A stretch of DNA of 64,000 bases, taken from positions 525,225 through 589,224 of the forward strand of contig VCMS01000005.1 of assembly GCA_022539475.1 (NCBI GenBank). Reading direction: 5' to 3'. This document shows positions 52,570-61,649 of the stretch, one piece after another. This stretch comes from Gracilaria domingensis. Taxonomy: Eukaryota > Rhodophyta > Florideophyceae > Gracilariales > Gracilariaceae. Made by a program: the position numbers and the translations under genes. Under the pieces are notes generated by a model that ran no database searches, was not told the DNA's origin, and saw only the letters and a list, made by a program, of their open reading frames with translations. The number at the start of each line of letters is the position of its first letter. Positions within the stretch are counted from its first letter, which is position 1.

Positions 52570-52865
52570 CTACCTGAAGCGACGAGCCTCTCGTTCGGAT
52601 TCGAGCAGAGCCAAGAGATCACCCTCACGAACCGGGCCCTTGACGTTGCGAATAATGGATCGGTTCTGGTCGTCCAAGAACTCAACGCGGACCTGAGTAA
52701 TGCCACCGCGGGAACCGGTACGACCGATGATCTTGGACACTTTAGCAAGCTTTACGGGCTGATCCTGTTTTTGGGCAAAAAGAGATTTGGTCAGAAACTG
52801 TGATTGGGAAAGTGGGAGTTCATGAGAGTCGGAGAGGGCACACGTTAGTTTTCGGTACGTACCAT
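52570..52865 (-). CDS. RPS28: cytosolic ribosomal protein eS28 (RPS28)
   Basis: Two exons: exon 1 ends right after the start ATG (52865-52863) with donor GTACGTACC, and exon 2 (52764-52570) begins GATCAGCCC after acceptor AAACAG; the intron is 98 nt (52765-52862). The product, about 65 residues, is [20 protein letters not shown] ... [13 protein letters not shown] ... SEREARRFR, essentially the universal eS28 sequence of the small subunit head. Splicing directly after the initiator codon is common in ribosomal protein genes. Divergent from the kinase/EF-hand gene. Confidence 0.95.
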
Positions 52866-53495
52866 CGCTTCCTTGAGAAATTAAAGCTGTGAAATGGGTG
52901 AGATAGGAGGGTCGGAATGCGGCGAGGGAATCACAAAAGGACAAGTTCTCTTTCCGCAGTTGCTACCTAGGAGCGGTGGATGGCGTTGAATCAAAAAACC
53001 TCGTCGGCGATCATCGGCCAGGGCCGTCGGCGTCTTCAAGCAAAAGCGACCAGTTCTGCACTCGGTATGTAAGCCATTGGCAACTTACAGTACGTGAGAC
53101 GGCGACGTGTACGTGTATGTGTGCGTGTATCTTGTACGTACGGTTAGTGTTGTCGTGAACCTCAAAACTCACTTTAACGAGTTCGGTACGATCCTGAAGT
53201 ACGTCCCTTGCTCCACCTCGGATGGGTCCAATCGCAACAGCTGCTTCGCATGCTGTTGTAACTTGTTAATCTGAAGATGTCATCGGAGCAGTGGCCCGCA
53301 AATCCAGCTTTGTGTTCTTGGCGAGCTCTCACAAAAATCTATGGCCCCTTTCGTCACAACTCGTGCGCTTCTAGAGAAGCGCAAGCGCTCATCATGTCCT
53401 GCAGGTTTTGCCTGTCGTCTCCAACAGGAGTCTTGTACCACTTCAAGCTTTAGCACTGCCGTCTTCACCGCGCTCATTGAATCCGTGCCTCAGTC
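52866..53495. promoter_or_regulatory. divergent region between eS28 and kinase gene
   Basis: Includes a TG/ACGT-rich tract at about 53090-53145 (GTACGTGTATGTGTGCGTG). Probably promoters of both genes; no TATA box evident. Confidence 0.45.
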
Positions 53496-55493
53496 ATGGA
53501 TGCTAGGGTCCAAAGAGCCTTAGAGGAGGAACAACGTTCCTTCGAACGAATCATATCGGAAAGTTCTCCTCCTGATTGCATTGTCAACACCGTTCTTGAA
53601 TTAGATGGCAATTCTGACTTTCTCTGTCAGTTCTCTACAGCTGATGGCACTCAGTACGCGGTGTGCGTTGTCGTCACTGAGCCCGCATGTCTCAGTTGGA
53701 AGGAGAGTCGAGCTTTGGCAGAGGTGATGCGTATATCTCTCCGAGGCGCTTCGATGACTCCACAAGTTTTCGAACGTTTTATAGTTGGCCTCCGTGACAC
53801 ATTCCTAAGAATTGAGGGTCCAAGGCAACTTATGGGCGTGTATTGTGGCGCATGTTTCCCTGGTCCGTCGGAGATCGCTGTTCGAGATCCAAACACAATC
53901 ATTTCGACTACCCTTTCTTTTTGTGATGACGAGAAAACTCTAGTGTTCAAGTCCAAGACGAACTTTGGCAGTACTTACTTCATTTCTATCATTCTTCGAT
54001 TGCCTAATCGACAGCTTACGAAACTCGATTGCAAAGCGATAGTGCATGCATTGGGTATGCTCGAAATGGGAGATGTACTCTATCCCACTCGCTTCTTTGC
54101 ATTGGGTCTCAAGCTACGCCAGTACTATAACATTATCGACGCGGTGGAGAATACCGCAGCGAATGAGTATTCACTTCGTATAACACCAACACCAGTTCAC
54201 AACTCTTCTATAATTCAAGGCGTACTCATTCGTGCCGCCATTTCTTATCGCAATTCTACACCCAGAGATATTTTTAGCGAAGAAGATTCCTCTTCGCAAT
54301 CGTCTTCTTCAGCAAGTGATGACTCGTCGTTGCCATGTCCATATCGTGGAATTTCGTACAGAAGATGCCTGAAGGAAAGCGGACAGGCTCAAGTCTATGT
54401 TGGAGTCAGGAACGAAGAAGAAGTTGCGATCAAAGTATACTTGGATAGTGAAGAACAAGATGACTTTTTCAGGAATGAGTTGAAACTGCTTCTCAAAATG
54501 GTTGACCATCCGAATGTTGTTGAAGTTTACGACTTCTTTGCGACCCCCAAACCTGCTATTGTCATGGAGTATGTAGAAGGGGATGACTTAATGGACTATC
54601 TATCGTCTAATCCACGCTTGTCTGAACAAGAAGGTAAGAGAATGGTATTGGGTATTGCTGAAGGTCTTTATCATCTGCACAAGAGCAAAGTCATTCATCG
54701 TGACCTCAAAAGCCCGAATATCATGAGGCGAACCGACGGCACCCCAGTGATCATTGATCTCGGTCTAAGTGCCTTGTTGAACAGAACCAACAGCGCCCCC
54801 GCCCGTGTAAACAATGCTGCAGAGAACAATGAGAATAGAAAACAGCAATTAGCCTCAGCAGCATCAGCTACGTACTATCACGAGGAAACCAGGACCGGAA
54901 AGGGATCGCTTTTGTGGATTTCGCCAGAGATGGTCTTGAAACGAAAATGGAGCGATCGCAGTGATGTGTACGCATTCGGAATAATCATGTGGGAAGTCTT
55001 TTCAGGCAAGATTCCTTTCATCACTGATATGCCAAATGCTCATGAATTAGGTCGGGAAGAACTCGAGGTTGCAGTGCTTGATGCTATCGTTGACGGAGTG
55101 CGGCCTTCGATGTCGCACGTGAGTCACATTGCTCCTTATTTGCAAGAGACTATGCAAATGTGTTGGCATCCAGATCCGTCCTGTAGACCAACCATGATGC
55201 GTGTAAGGGATATACTACTCGGGAATGATCCTGAGCCCCTCTTTCTTGCCTGTGACCTTGATCGTTCTGGCTACTTGCAGTTTTCCGAATTTACGCAATT
55301 CTTGGAAACTTACGCACAAGGTGCATTAGAACCGGAAGAAGTTCTGTTCCTGTTTAACTCTATTGATACGGATGGAGACAGGCAAATAAGCTTTCCTGAA
55401 TTCGAAAGCTTCTGGAATTTCATTCAACAGTATGGTTTATCGTCATTTATTGCGAATGAACATAGAACTGTGCAGTTATTCCATGAAAGCTGA
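53496..55493 (+). CDS. protein kinase (TKL/Raf-like) with C-terminal EF-hands
   Basis: 665 residues, single exon, starting MDARVQRALEEEQRSFERII. The N-terminal 275 residues are of unknown fold, followed by a Ser-rich linker (SEEDSSSQSSSSASDDSS). The kinase runs from about 283 to 575: glycine loop KESGQAQVYVG (only partly glycine), Lys in VAIK (~313), catalytic HRDLKSPN (~401), DLGLS in place of DFG (~420), WISPEMV activation end and SDVYAFGIIMWEVFSG. HRDLKSPN and the W-S-P-E-M / DVYAFG-I-W-E patterns are those of TKL kinases, not CDPK/CAMK. Two EF-hand loops follow (CDLDRSGYLQF at ~587 and DTDGDRQISF at ~625), with regular Asp/Glu ligands, so Ca2+ control of the kinase is a reasonable inference. 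Confidence 0.85.
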   Translation: MDARVQRALEEEQRSFERIISESSPPDCIVNTVLELDGNSDFLCQFSTADGTQYAVCVVVTEPACLSWKESRALAEVMRISLRGASMTPQVFERFIVGLRDTFLRIEGPRQLMGVYCGACFPGPSEIAVRDPNTIISTTLSFCDDEKTLVFKSKTNFGSTYFISIILRLPNRQLTKLDCKAIVHALGMLEMGDVLYPTRFFALGLKLRQYYNIIDAVENTAANEYSLRITPTPVHNSSIIQGVLIRAAISYRNSTPRDIFSEEDSSSQSSSSASDDSSLPCPYRGISYRRCLKESGQAQVYVGVRNEEEVAIKVYLDSEEQDDFFRNELKLLLKMVDHPNVVEVYDFFATPKPAIVMEYVEGDDLMDYLSSNPRLSEQEGKRMVLGIAEGLYHLHKSKVIHRDLKSPNIMRRTDGTPVIIDLGLSALLNRTNSAPARVNNAAENNENRKQQLASAASATYYHEETRTGKGSLLWISPEMVLKRKWSDRSDVYAFGIIMWEVFSGKIPFITDMPNAHELGREELEVAVLDAIVDGVRPSMSHVSHIAPYLQETMQMCWHPDPSCRPTMMRVRDILLGNDPEPLFLACDLDRSGYLQFSEFTQFLETYAQGALEPEEVLFLFNSIDTDGDRQISFPEFESFWNFIQQYGLSSFIANEHRTVQLFHES

Positions 55494-56206
55494 GCACCTT
55501 CAACATGCTGGATTTCTATCGTGCTCTGCTGAAGTACCAATGCCATTCTAGGACATGGGAGAGTCCATCATGATCCTAGATCAGAACTTATATCATGCAT
55601 CTATCTGTCTTAAATGCAAACATGATCCCTCGCTTTTTTCGTTTCTGAATAACTTTACATAGAGAAGCTCGCTGAGCTATTCCGGGCTCAGCATGCTGTC
55701 TAAAACTCACACTTCACGCATCTCAAATAAGTTCGTTAGTGGAAGAGAGTAAACCGAAATATTTCCGGACGATGAGTAGCGTCTTTTTCATCTCGTATCG
55801 TCTCAGCGTGTCGTCTCAGTTCATTGCGAATAGAGTTAATCCTAATTGTGAAGGTTCCTTTCGTGTTTACACATGTGCAATTTGCAACCGAGATTTTTAG
55901 TCGAAGGTGAGAGAGTAGTGGTGTGAAGTGATTTTTTGCTGCCGATGAAAGGAGCAAGAGGCTGATCAAATGGTTTTTGCGCGTCAGAAGAATAGACTTG
56001 ACAGCAAATGTATTAATCACTTCGTGATTACGCTACATTTTCTTTCTTCCTCTCCCCAGCGTAGGACAACTACATATATTCGAATCGCCGGCAACAGCAG
56101 CTCTATCATTCACTTTGTCATCAACGGCGGGTAGTCTTTTGAAACTCTAGTTCCATTCTTGCAATCCTAGCCTCGAGAGCTGGTCGGAATTCCGAAGAAA
56201 ATTAGA
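55494..56206. other. intergenic, nothing recognised
   Basis: About 700 bp between the kinase and the secreted-protein gene. AT-rich, with no gene or repeat that I can support. The last 100 bp are the leader of the next gene. Confidence 0.5.
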
Positions 56207-57272
56207 ATGAAGAAGATTAGTTGGGGTTTTCTCCTCTTGGGCCATGTTATCTGTGCACATTCTGCTTCGGAGAAGGTTGAGCATGTTGTTTTAGACGACT
56301 TCGTTGGTCATCGTCTCATCTGTCAAGGGCAATGCCATCTTGCAGGATCGCCGGCAATTCATCTGGCAAGTGTGCCCGCAATAGAATCCAATTTCATTGT
56401 CAGCCAGTTGAGGATGGCTTCCGAATTCCTGACGCATGGAGAACAGTCGCACAGGACTCTCAATAGTGGGCCGCAGAAGACAGGGCAAACCTCTATCAAC
56501 AGAAAGTACAACGATGAGAAAAACTCTCCGAGTGGTTCTTGTGGGAAAGCTGATTGTATGCTCGTGAAGGATACATTAGATTGTTCCATCGAAGGCGCTC
56601 ACTCGCGAATAGGATTCGTTCCACTCTTGAGCGTCAAAGACGGTGGATATATCTTTGCGAGTGTTTCGTCAGGGATACCTGGTCTACGTGATAGATACTT
56701 TTCATTAGAAGGAAAGGGAGGTAGAGCCGGGTACACAGTTTTTATCGGCTCTCCAAATGGAGCACCGACGACAGTATTTGCCGTAAGTACGCCCTCACCT
56801 TCGTTTTATGTCCAAATCGATCTATACAAAACAAGAGCAATGGACTAACGCATTTTTGTTTTTCTTGTGTTGTTCTTGAACGCAGATCGTACAACCAACC
56901 CGAATTGGTTCGGCACCCGCAGGTCCATTGAAGTTTCTTATTGAACAAGCCCTTATTTCATCTCCCACGCGCACTAGAGTTGCTCTAAAATCTAAGCTCT
57001 TTCGACTTGGGGCGTTTAGGGATTCCATGTGTAGGTTTGACGATGACGCTCCGTTCCGTCCACTACCAAAAGGATTGGTGCGAGAAATTGACAGAAACAC
57101 ACTGCATACCGCTAACGAGAATTTCAAAATCGATTTCGGCAAAGAAACGAGTATAACATCACTGGAGGTTACAATTGGACATAAGCAATGCATGGCAATT
57201 GTGCTAAGCACGGCACCCCCTTGCTGCGTTGTCAATGCCAACATCCCCATTTTTCATGAAGGCGACTGCTAG
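56207..57272 (+). CDS. secreted protein of unknown function
   Basis: Two exons joined by a 103-nt intron (56783-56885; GTAAGTACG donor, GAACGCAG acceptor; junction VFA/IVQP). The product is 320 residues. It begins with a signal peptide (MKKISWGFLLLGHVICAHSA) and has about a dozen cysteines (for example CQGQCHLAGS, CGKADC, CCVVNAN), which suggests disulfide bonding in the secretory pathway. No transmembrane segment at the C-terminus. I recognise no family. Neighbours give no hint. Confidence 0.6.
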
Positions 57273-58291
57273 TTGAGGCATAGACATGAATCGCGATAGA
57301 TAGGTCCTATCAAGATTACTGAAAAGATCTGAGCACATGGTATGCATTATAGAATAGAGCCACACATGGCAAAGAAGAATATCTCAATCATTAATTTCTG
57401 ATAAACGGAAATTTCTTTCGAATAACTCTTTTGGTATAGAAAAATAGCAGCCTGTTTTTCTTTCTTTATTGGTTAAAATAACCATAGCCATGTTAAAACA
57501 AAATTGAAGACTTCCGACGCGGTCGTTCCGGCGAGTGGGGGACTCGCCGGTGGCAATGCAGTGACTTTACCACAACGTTCTACTGGCCTTCCACTACTGC
57601 TCGCAACACGGTTCATGATTAACCATGCGTCTCGTCGAAGGTACGAGCGTGATACGCATTTGCACCTTACACATACGGAAGGATCCTGGTCCTGTCCCGG
57701 TTGGTCGTTGCTCGCCGTTGAACGGCGAGCAACGACCAACCGGGACAGGATCAGGATCCTTCGCAAGCCGTATGGCCTTGGTCGAATTTTTTCATCTGCG
57801 CAGACCGCGAAGGATGCTTTTTCCCTTTTTTGAAGCCGAAACCCCTGCCGAAACCGAACAAGTTACCGCAAACTTCAATTGCATGCGAAACTTTTTAAAA
57901 GCCTCGTTTTTTTCAGATGCGGTGCAATCACCGTATTGAATTCAGCTTTTCATCAGTATCGTTTCTCTTCGTGTTCACAATTGACAATTCACGTAAGAAG
58001 GAGTGAGATGTGCTTGTATGCCGTCAGCAGCGCTGACGACATACACACATGCATACGTATGCAAACCCGATTGAGATCCGCCGTCGCCTGGACGACCTGC
58101 TGAAACGGTACCGTCGGTACCGTTAGTGCCATACATCTTGAGTGCTCGGCAACGTGAACGACAAGGGCTGTTTGAAGACTACCACACCATTTCTAGCCCC
58201 GTTACGCAGACGAAGTTATTTGCTGCATTGCATTGTACGAAACTCTTAAGAATTATCGTCCGTTTTGGATCATAATCTTCACGGCTGTAGA
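57273..58291. other. intergenic with a 42-bp hairpin
   Basis: About 1 kb. Besides the hairpin at 57678-57762, small hairpins lie at 58022-58042 (GTCAGC...GCTGAC) and 58104-58124 (AACGGTACC-GTC-GGTACCGTT). No gene. Confidence 0.6.
57678..57762. repeat. 42-bp inverted repeat with a 1-nt spacer
   Basis: Left arm 57678-57719 and right arm 57721-57762 pair over 42 positions with two mismatches (GT against AT after the first 11 bases). The outer part is GAAGGATCCTG, the inner part begins CCTGTCCCGGTTGG. GC-rich. No flanking duplication seen. Confidence 0.88.
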
Positions 58292-58882
58292 ATGGAAGCT
58301 CAGGCCGCAACTCCGGAAAACGCGCAAGAGCCAGAATTATTTGCGGCTTCAGCTTCAGAAAAGGCCATAACGGCTGGTAAAACAGAGTCAACTGTATCCG
58401 ATCTGTCGGCCCTGTCTGAAGAAGCAGTCAGCGCAACGCGAAAGGAGCTTGACGAGCCACACGAAGTTGTGGAACGGAACGACTCGGGAGAGCCCACAAA
58501 CTCTTCAGCTTTGGTAGATTCCGAGTCTTCAAAAGGCGAACAAGAACTGTTAAGGCCCGAGGCAGACGACAGCAATGAACGAACTCTGACGAAGGAGGAG
58601 CTCATTGAGGAAGCCCTCAACTGCCCATGTATTGCTCCGATGAAAGAGGGTTCCTGTGGAGATTCGTTTATCGAGGCGTACAAATGCTTTTTGCAAAGCG
58701 AAACGGAACCTAAAGGAATGGATTGCATGGAACAATTCAAGACTATGCAGTCATGTCTTGCAGAACATCCTGAAGAATATAACCTAGAGGACGACGAAAC
58801 TGATGCCGATCCATTTGCGGCTACAAGGGACAAAGGGGAACAAGACTCTCCCCAAATTGCAGTAGAATCTTCATCCGCATAA
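58292..58882 (+). CDS. MIA40: MIA40/CHCHD4-like intermembrane-space import oxidoreductase
   Basis: ATG at 58292 (MEAQAATPENAQEPEL) gives 196 residues. The redox motif CPC is at 111-113, followed by twin CX9C: Cys122/Cys132 (GSCGDSFIEAYKC) and Cys145/Cys155 (DCMEQFKTMQSC). This is the exact Mia40 arrangement. Mia40 oxidises small cysteine proteins as they enter the mitochondrial intermembrane space. The N-terminal 100 residues are acidic and disordered with no hydrophobic anchor, so it resembles the soluble CHCHD4 form rather than the membrane-anchored fungal form. Single exon. Confidence 0.93.
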   Translation: MEAQAATPENAQEPELFAASASEKAITAGKTESTVSDLSALSEEAVSATRKELDEPHEVVERNDSGEPTNSSALVDSESSKGEQELLRPEADDSNERTLTKEELIEEALNCPCIAPMKEGSCGDSFIEAYKCFLQSETEPKGMDCMEQFKTMQSCLAEHPEEYNLEDDETDADPFAATRDKGEQDSPQIAVESSSA

Positions 58883-59060
58883 ATAGCAAGTGGTTTGGGC
58901 CTGTTTCTTTTAGGCATTATTGTTATGATATGTTCTGTCAAAGAACTATCAAGCGAATTGTGTCTTAAAACTACACTTCTAACAGCTTCTATCAGAGCAT
59001 GTAACCAGATTGTGAGGTTTCCATCAGCGGACAAGTCTCGTACATCACTACTATTAACGG

Positions 59061-61012
59061 TCAGCGACGCTCCAAGGTGACGATTTGATCGTGTAGTTGC
59101 CTTAGTGAAGGGGAATGTGCAACTGTTAGAGAAGAAATCTCGGCTCTTTTCAAAGCGGTCATCACTCTGGCTTCACTCACAACGTCAAGGGACGCTGTAG
59201 GTTCGTCCAGAACAACAAAACTGGGTCTGTGAAACAACACCCTTGAAGCTGCAATCAGTTGTGCCTCACCGGGGCTTAGTTGGCATGACCAGTCCGTCAT
59301 GAGATCTAAGAAATGTCCGCGTAAACCTCTGTGCCAGCCAACTTCTCTCAGAGCTGTGGATACTCGACTAGTTTCTTCTATTCCTCCATCACATTTTTTT
59401 GGATAAGTAACAAGTTCACGTAATGAACATAGGCCTGAAGTAATGTATGGGTTTTGCGGCACGAACATAACCATTCGCTGATCTTGCGGCATTCGAACGG
59501 TACCAGATGAGAGCGACCACAACCCGCAAAGCACTCTCACAACGGTTGTCTTCCCAGATCCTGTTCTCCCGTCCAATAGAATCCAGCGGCCCTTTTTGAG
59601 TGAAAACGAAATCGGGCCGATAGTTCTAGAGCTTCCTAGTTGCACCTCAAGCTCTTCGACCTGGATGGAGTCTGTAGAACTCAAAGATTGATGGTCGAAA
59701 TCGTGAGATGCTCTTGGCATGAGGGGCTCCGCGTCAGGGCTATCTATCATGCTGAGATGCGATGAAGGCTTCTCGTCAAGAGCAGCTATCAGAGAGGTTA
59801 ATCTGTTTATGTGCGAAACGAATTCACTGGCAACTGTTCCTAGCTGAACGAGCATGGTAAAGGAATACAGGAGTTGCATGAAGATACCCCCAGTTTGAGA
59901 AATCCATTGTGCCTTTTCACCCGGTGTCATGGTCGACGAGAACGTTATACCGGAAGATTCGAATACGTTGGTATGAATGGCCAACGCTAAAGCGAGGTAC
60001 ATGATCAACGAAATATAATATCCAAAGCCATACTGAACAAAGTTCAGGAATATGTGTCGAGAGATAACTGTCCAGGTATTCGAGACGGCCATATTCAAGC
60101 TGTTGGAGAGCTTTTCCTTCTCGAATGGTGCTCCTCTTAGCATCGCAATCTCTTCAAAATGTCGACGAAATTGTGCATGACCGTATCGAAAGTCGGCTTC
60201 GAGTTTTTCCTGACGAAACACGACAGGTGAAGTGCGATTGATGACGAAGACGGTGCCAAGCGATGCAAACACTGACCATAAGTAGGCCACAAATACTCCA
60301 TACCAACCAGTACGAATTAGAGTCTTGTTTGAGTACAAAAGAAGCGACGCAACAGCTTCAATGAAGCCTCCTGTATCTTGACCTTGAGATCGCCCCCCTG
60401 CTAAAATATCGAAGAAAGAGAAGGAGAAATCGCGAGCGTCAGCCACTATGCGTTGATCTGGGTTGTCAATGACATCTTCTGCAATGAGTGTGTAGAAAGG
60501 AGGGGGACCATTCCGGTCCGAGTGGGAATGATTTGTAAAGTAAAGAGCATGAATAGCGTCTGTGATCCTGAGGCGCAAAAGGTTCGCTGATGATTCTCGC
60601 AGCACCCCGCGAAGAACTTTGACGATCAAAACCATTGTTGCTATCAATGCATACTTCGTCATTTCGCTACGAAAAAGAGACCAGTCTTCACTGACGAGAG
60701 TGTTATACAGCTTTCCTGGGGCCAAGATAACGAAGTAACCTCCTACCATGTACGCAATTATCATGATAGGGAGGCAAAGCATAACAACCATGTCGGGAAA
60801 GATCTGTACATGACGTGGGTATAGTACAAGCACCCATGTAGTTAGCAAACTGGGCAAGCAGGGAGATGAAACATGCACGAAGATGAACTCACTGGTATCG
60901 AGGCGGTCTTGAGAATATGGACAACTTTGAACAATGACTCACGATTTAGAACAGCATGTCTTTCAGGGGAAGGCGTCATCGTGAAGGACTGCTCACCGTC
61001 TCGTTTGTTCAT
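59061..61012 (-). CDS. ABCD-type half ABC transporter (ABC_membrane_2 family)
   Basis: Best model has two exons: 61012-60893 (MNKRDGEQSF..., 40 codons) and 60803-59061, joined by an 89-nt intron (donor GTGAGTTC, CTAAC branch-like site, acceptor GTACAG). The phase agrees. The product, about 620 residues, has six hydrophobic stretches in the first half and the segment RTSPVVFRQEKLEADFRYG, a hallmark of ABCD/BacA-like transporters. The nucleotide-binding half has Walker A DGRTGSGKTT, Q-loop VPQNPYI, signature LSPGEAQ and Walker B FVVLDEPTAS. ABCD proteins act as dimers in peroxisomal acyl-CoA transport or in lysosomal cobalamin transport (ABCD4); the substrate here is open. Confidence 0.85.
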
Positions 61013-61649
61013 CCACAAACCTTGCGATAATAAAGGGGGCAGTGGTCAGGACGGAGCTTGGGAGAGATTATAAAGGGTACTTGCACTGTTTCTACTACGA
61101 TAAGAGTGCGAAATTACTGCTGCAACATCGCGGCGATGCCAACTCTGCGAATGGCCAGAAATAGGCGTGGAAGAGACGAGCATCAATAAGCTTGTTTGGC
61201 ACTTTATAGAAAATACAATAAAATCGACGAAGCACAGAGCGTAGCAGTGCTACAAAAGCAATCATATTGAATGGATTCAAAGACTTAGCTCTCTTCCGTA
61301 CGTCGACGAATATAAGATACAACCGGTATCCTTACCACTGGTAATGCGGTCCTGGTTGACATCAGAAATTGACATCAGAAACCATAATCCAAGTAGTGAT
61401 CAAAGCGCATTCCTTGAATTCGGTTCCACTTCACAGTGCTCTTTCAAAGTCTTGGGTCTTATGGCTATTCCAAGTCCTCGAGTTGATACGTGTGAGCTTC
61501 AAAACACTTGCATATTTCTCCTTCTGCTCTGGTCTGAACGTATCAGACGAACTGAAACAAGTTTCCACCTCAACGCTGCTCCCTGCACCAACTCATAGGG
61601 TGTTTCTTATAGTGGTATATACACATGCAGATTACACATTCCGGGTTTC
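61013..61649. other. intergenic between two minus-strand genes
   Basis: About 640 bp between the 5' end of the ABC gene and the 3' end of SMC3. Small open stretches only; nothing recognised. Confidence 0.5.

Noticed and set aside
57504-57939. Overlapping plus frames of 104-109 codons across the 42-bp hairpin
   Set aside because: The hairpin itself keeps the frames open; no family.
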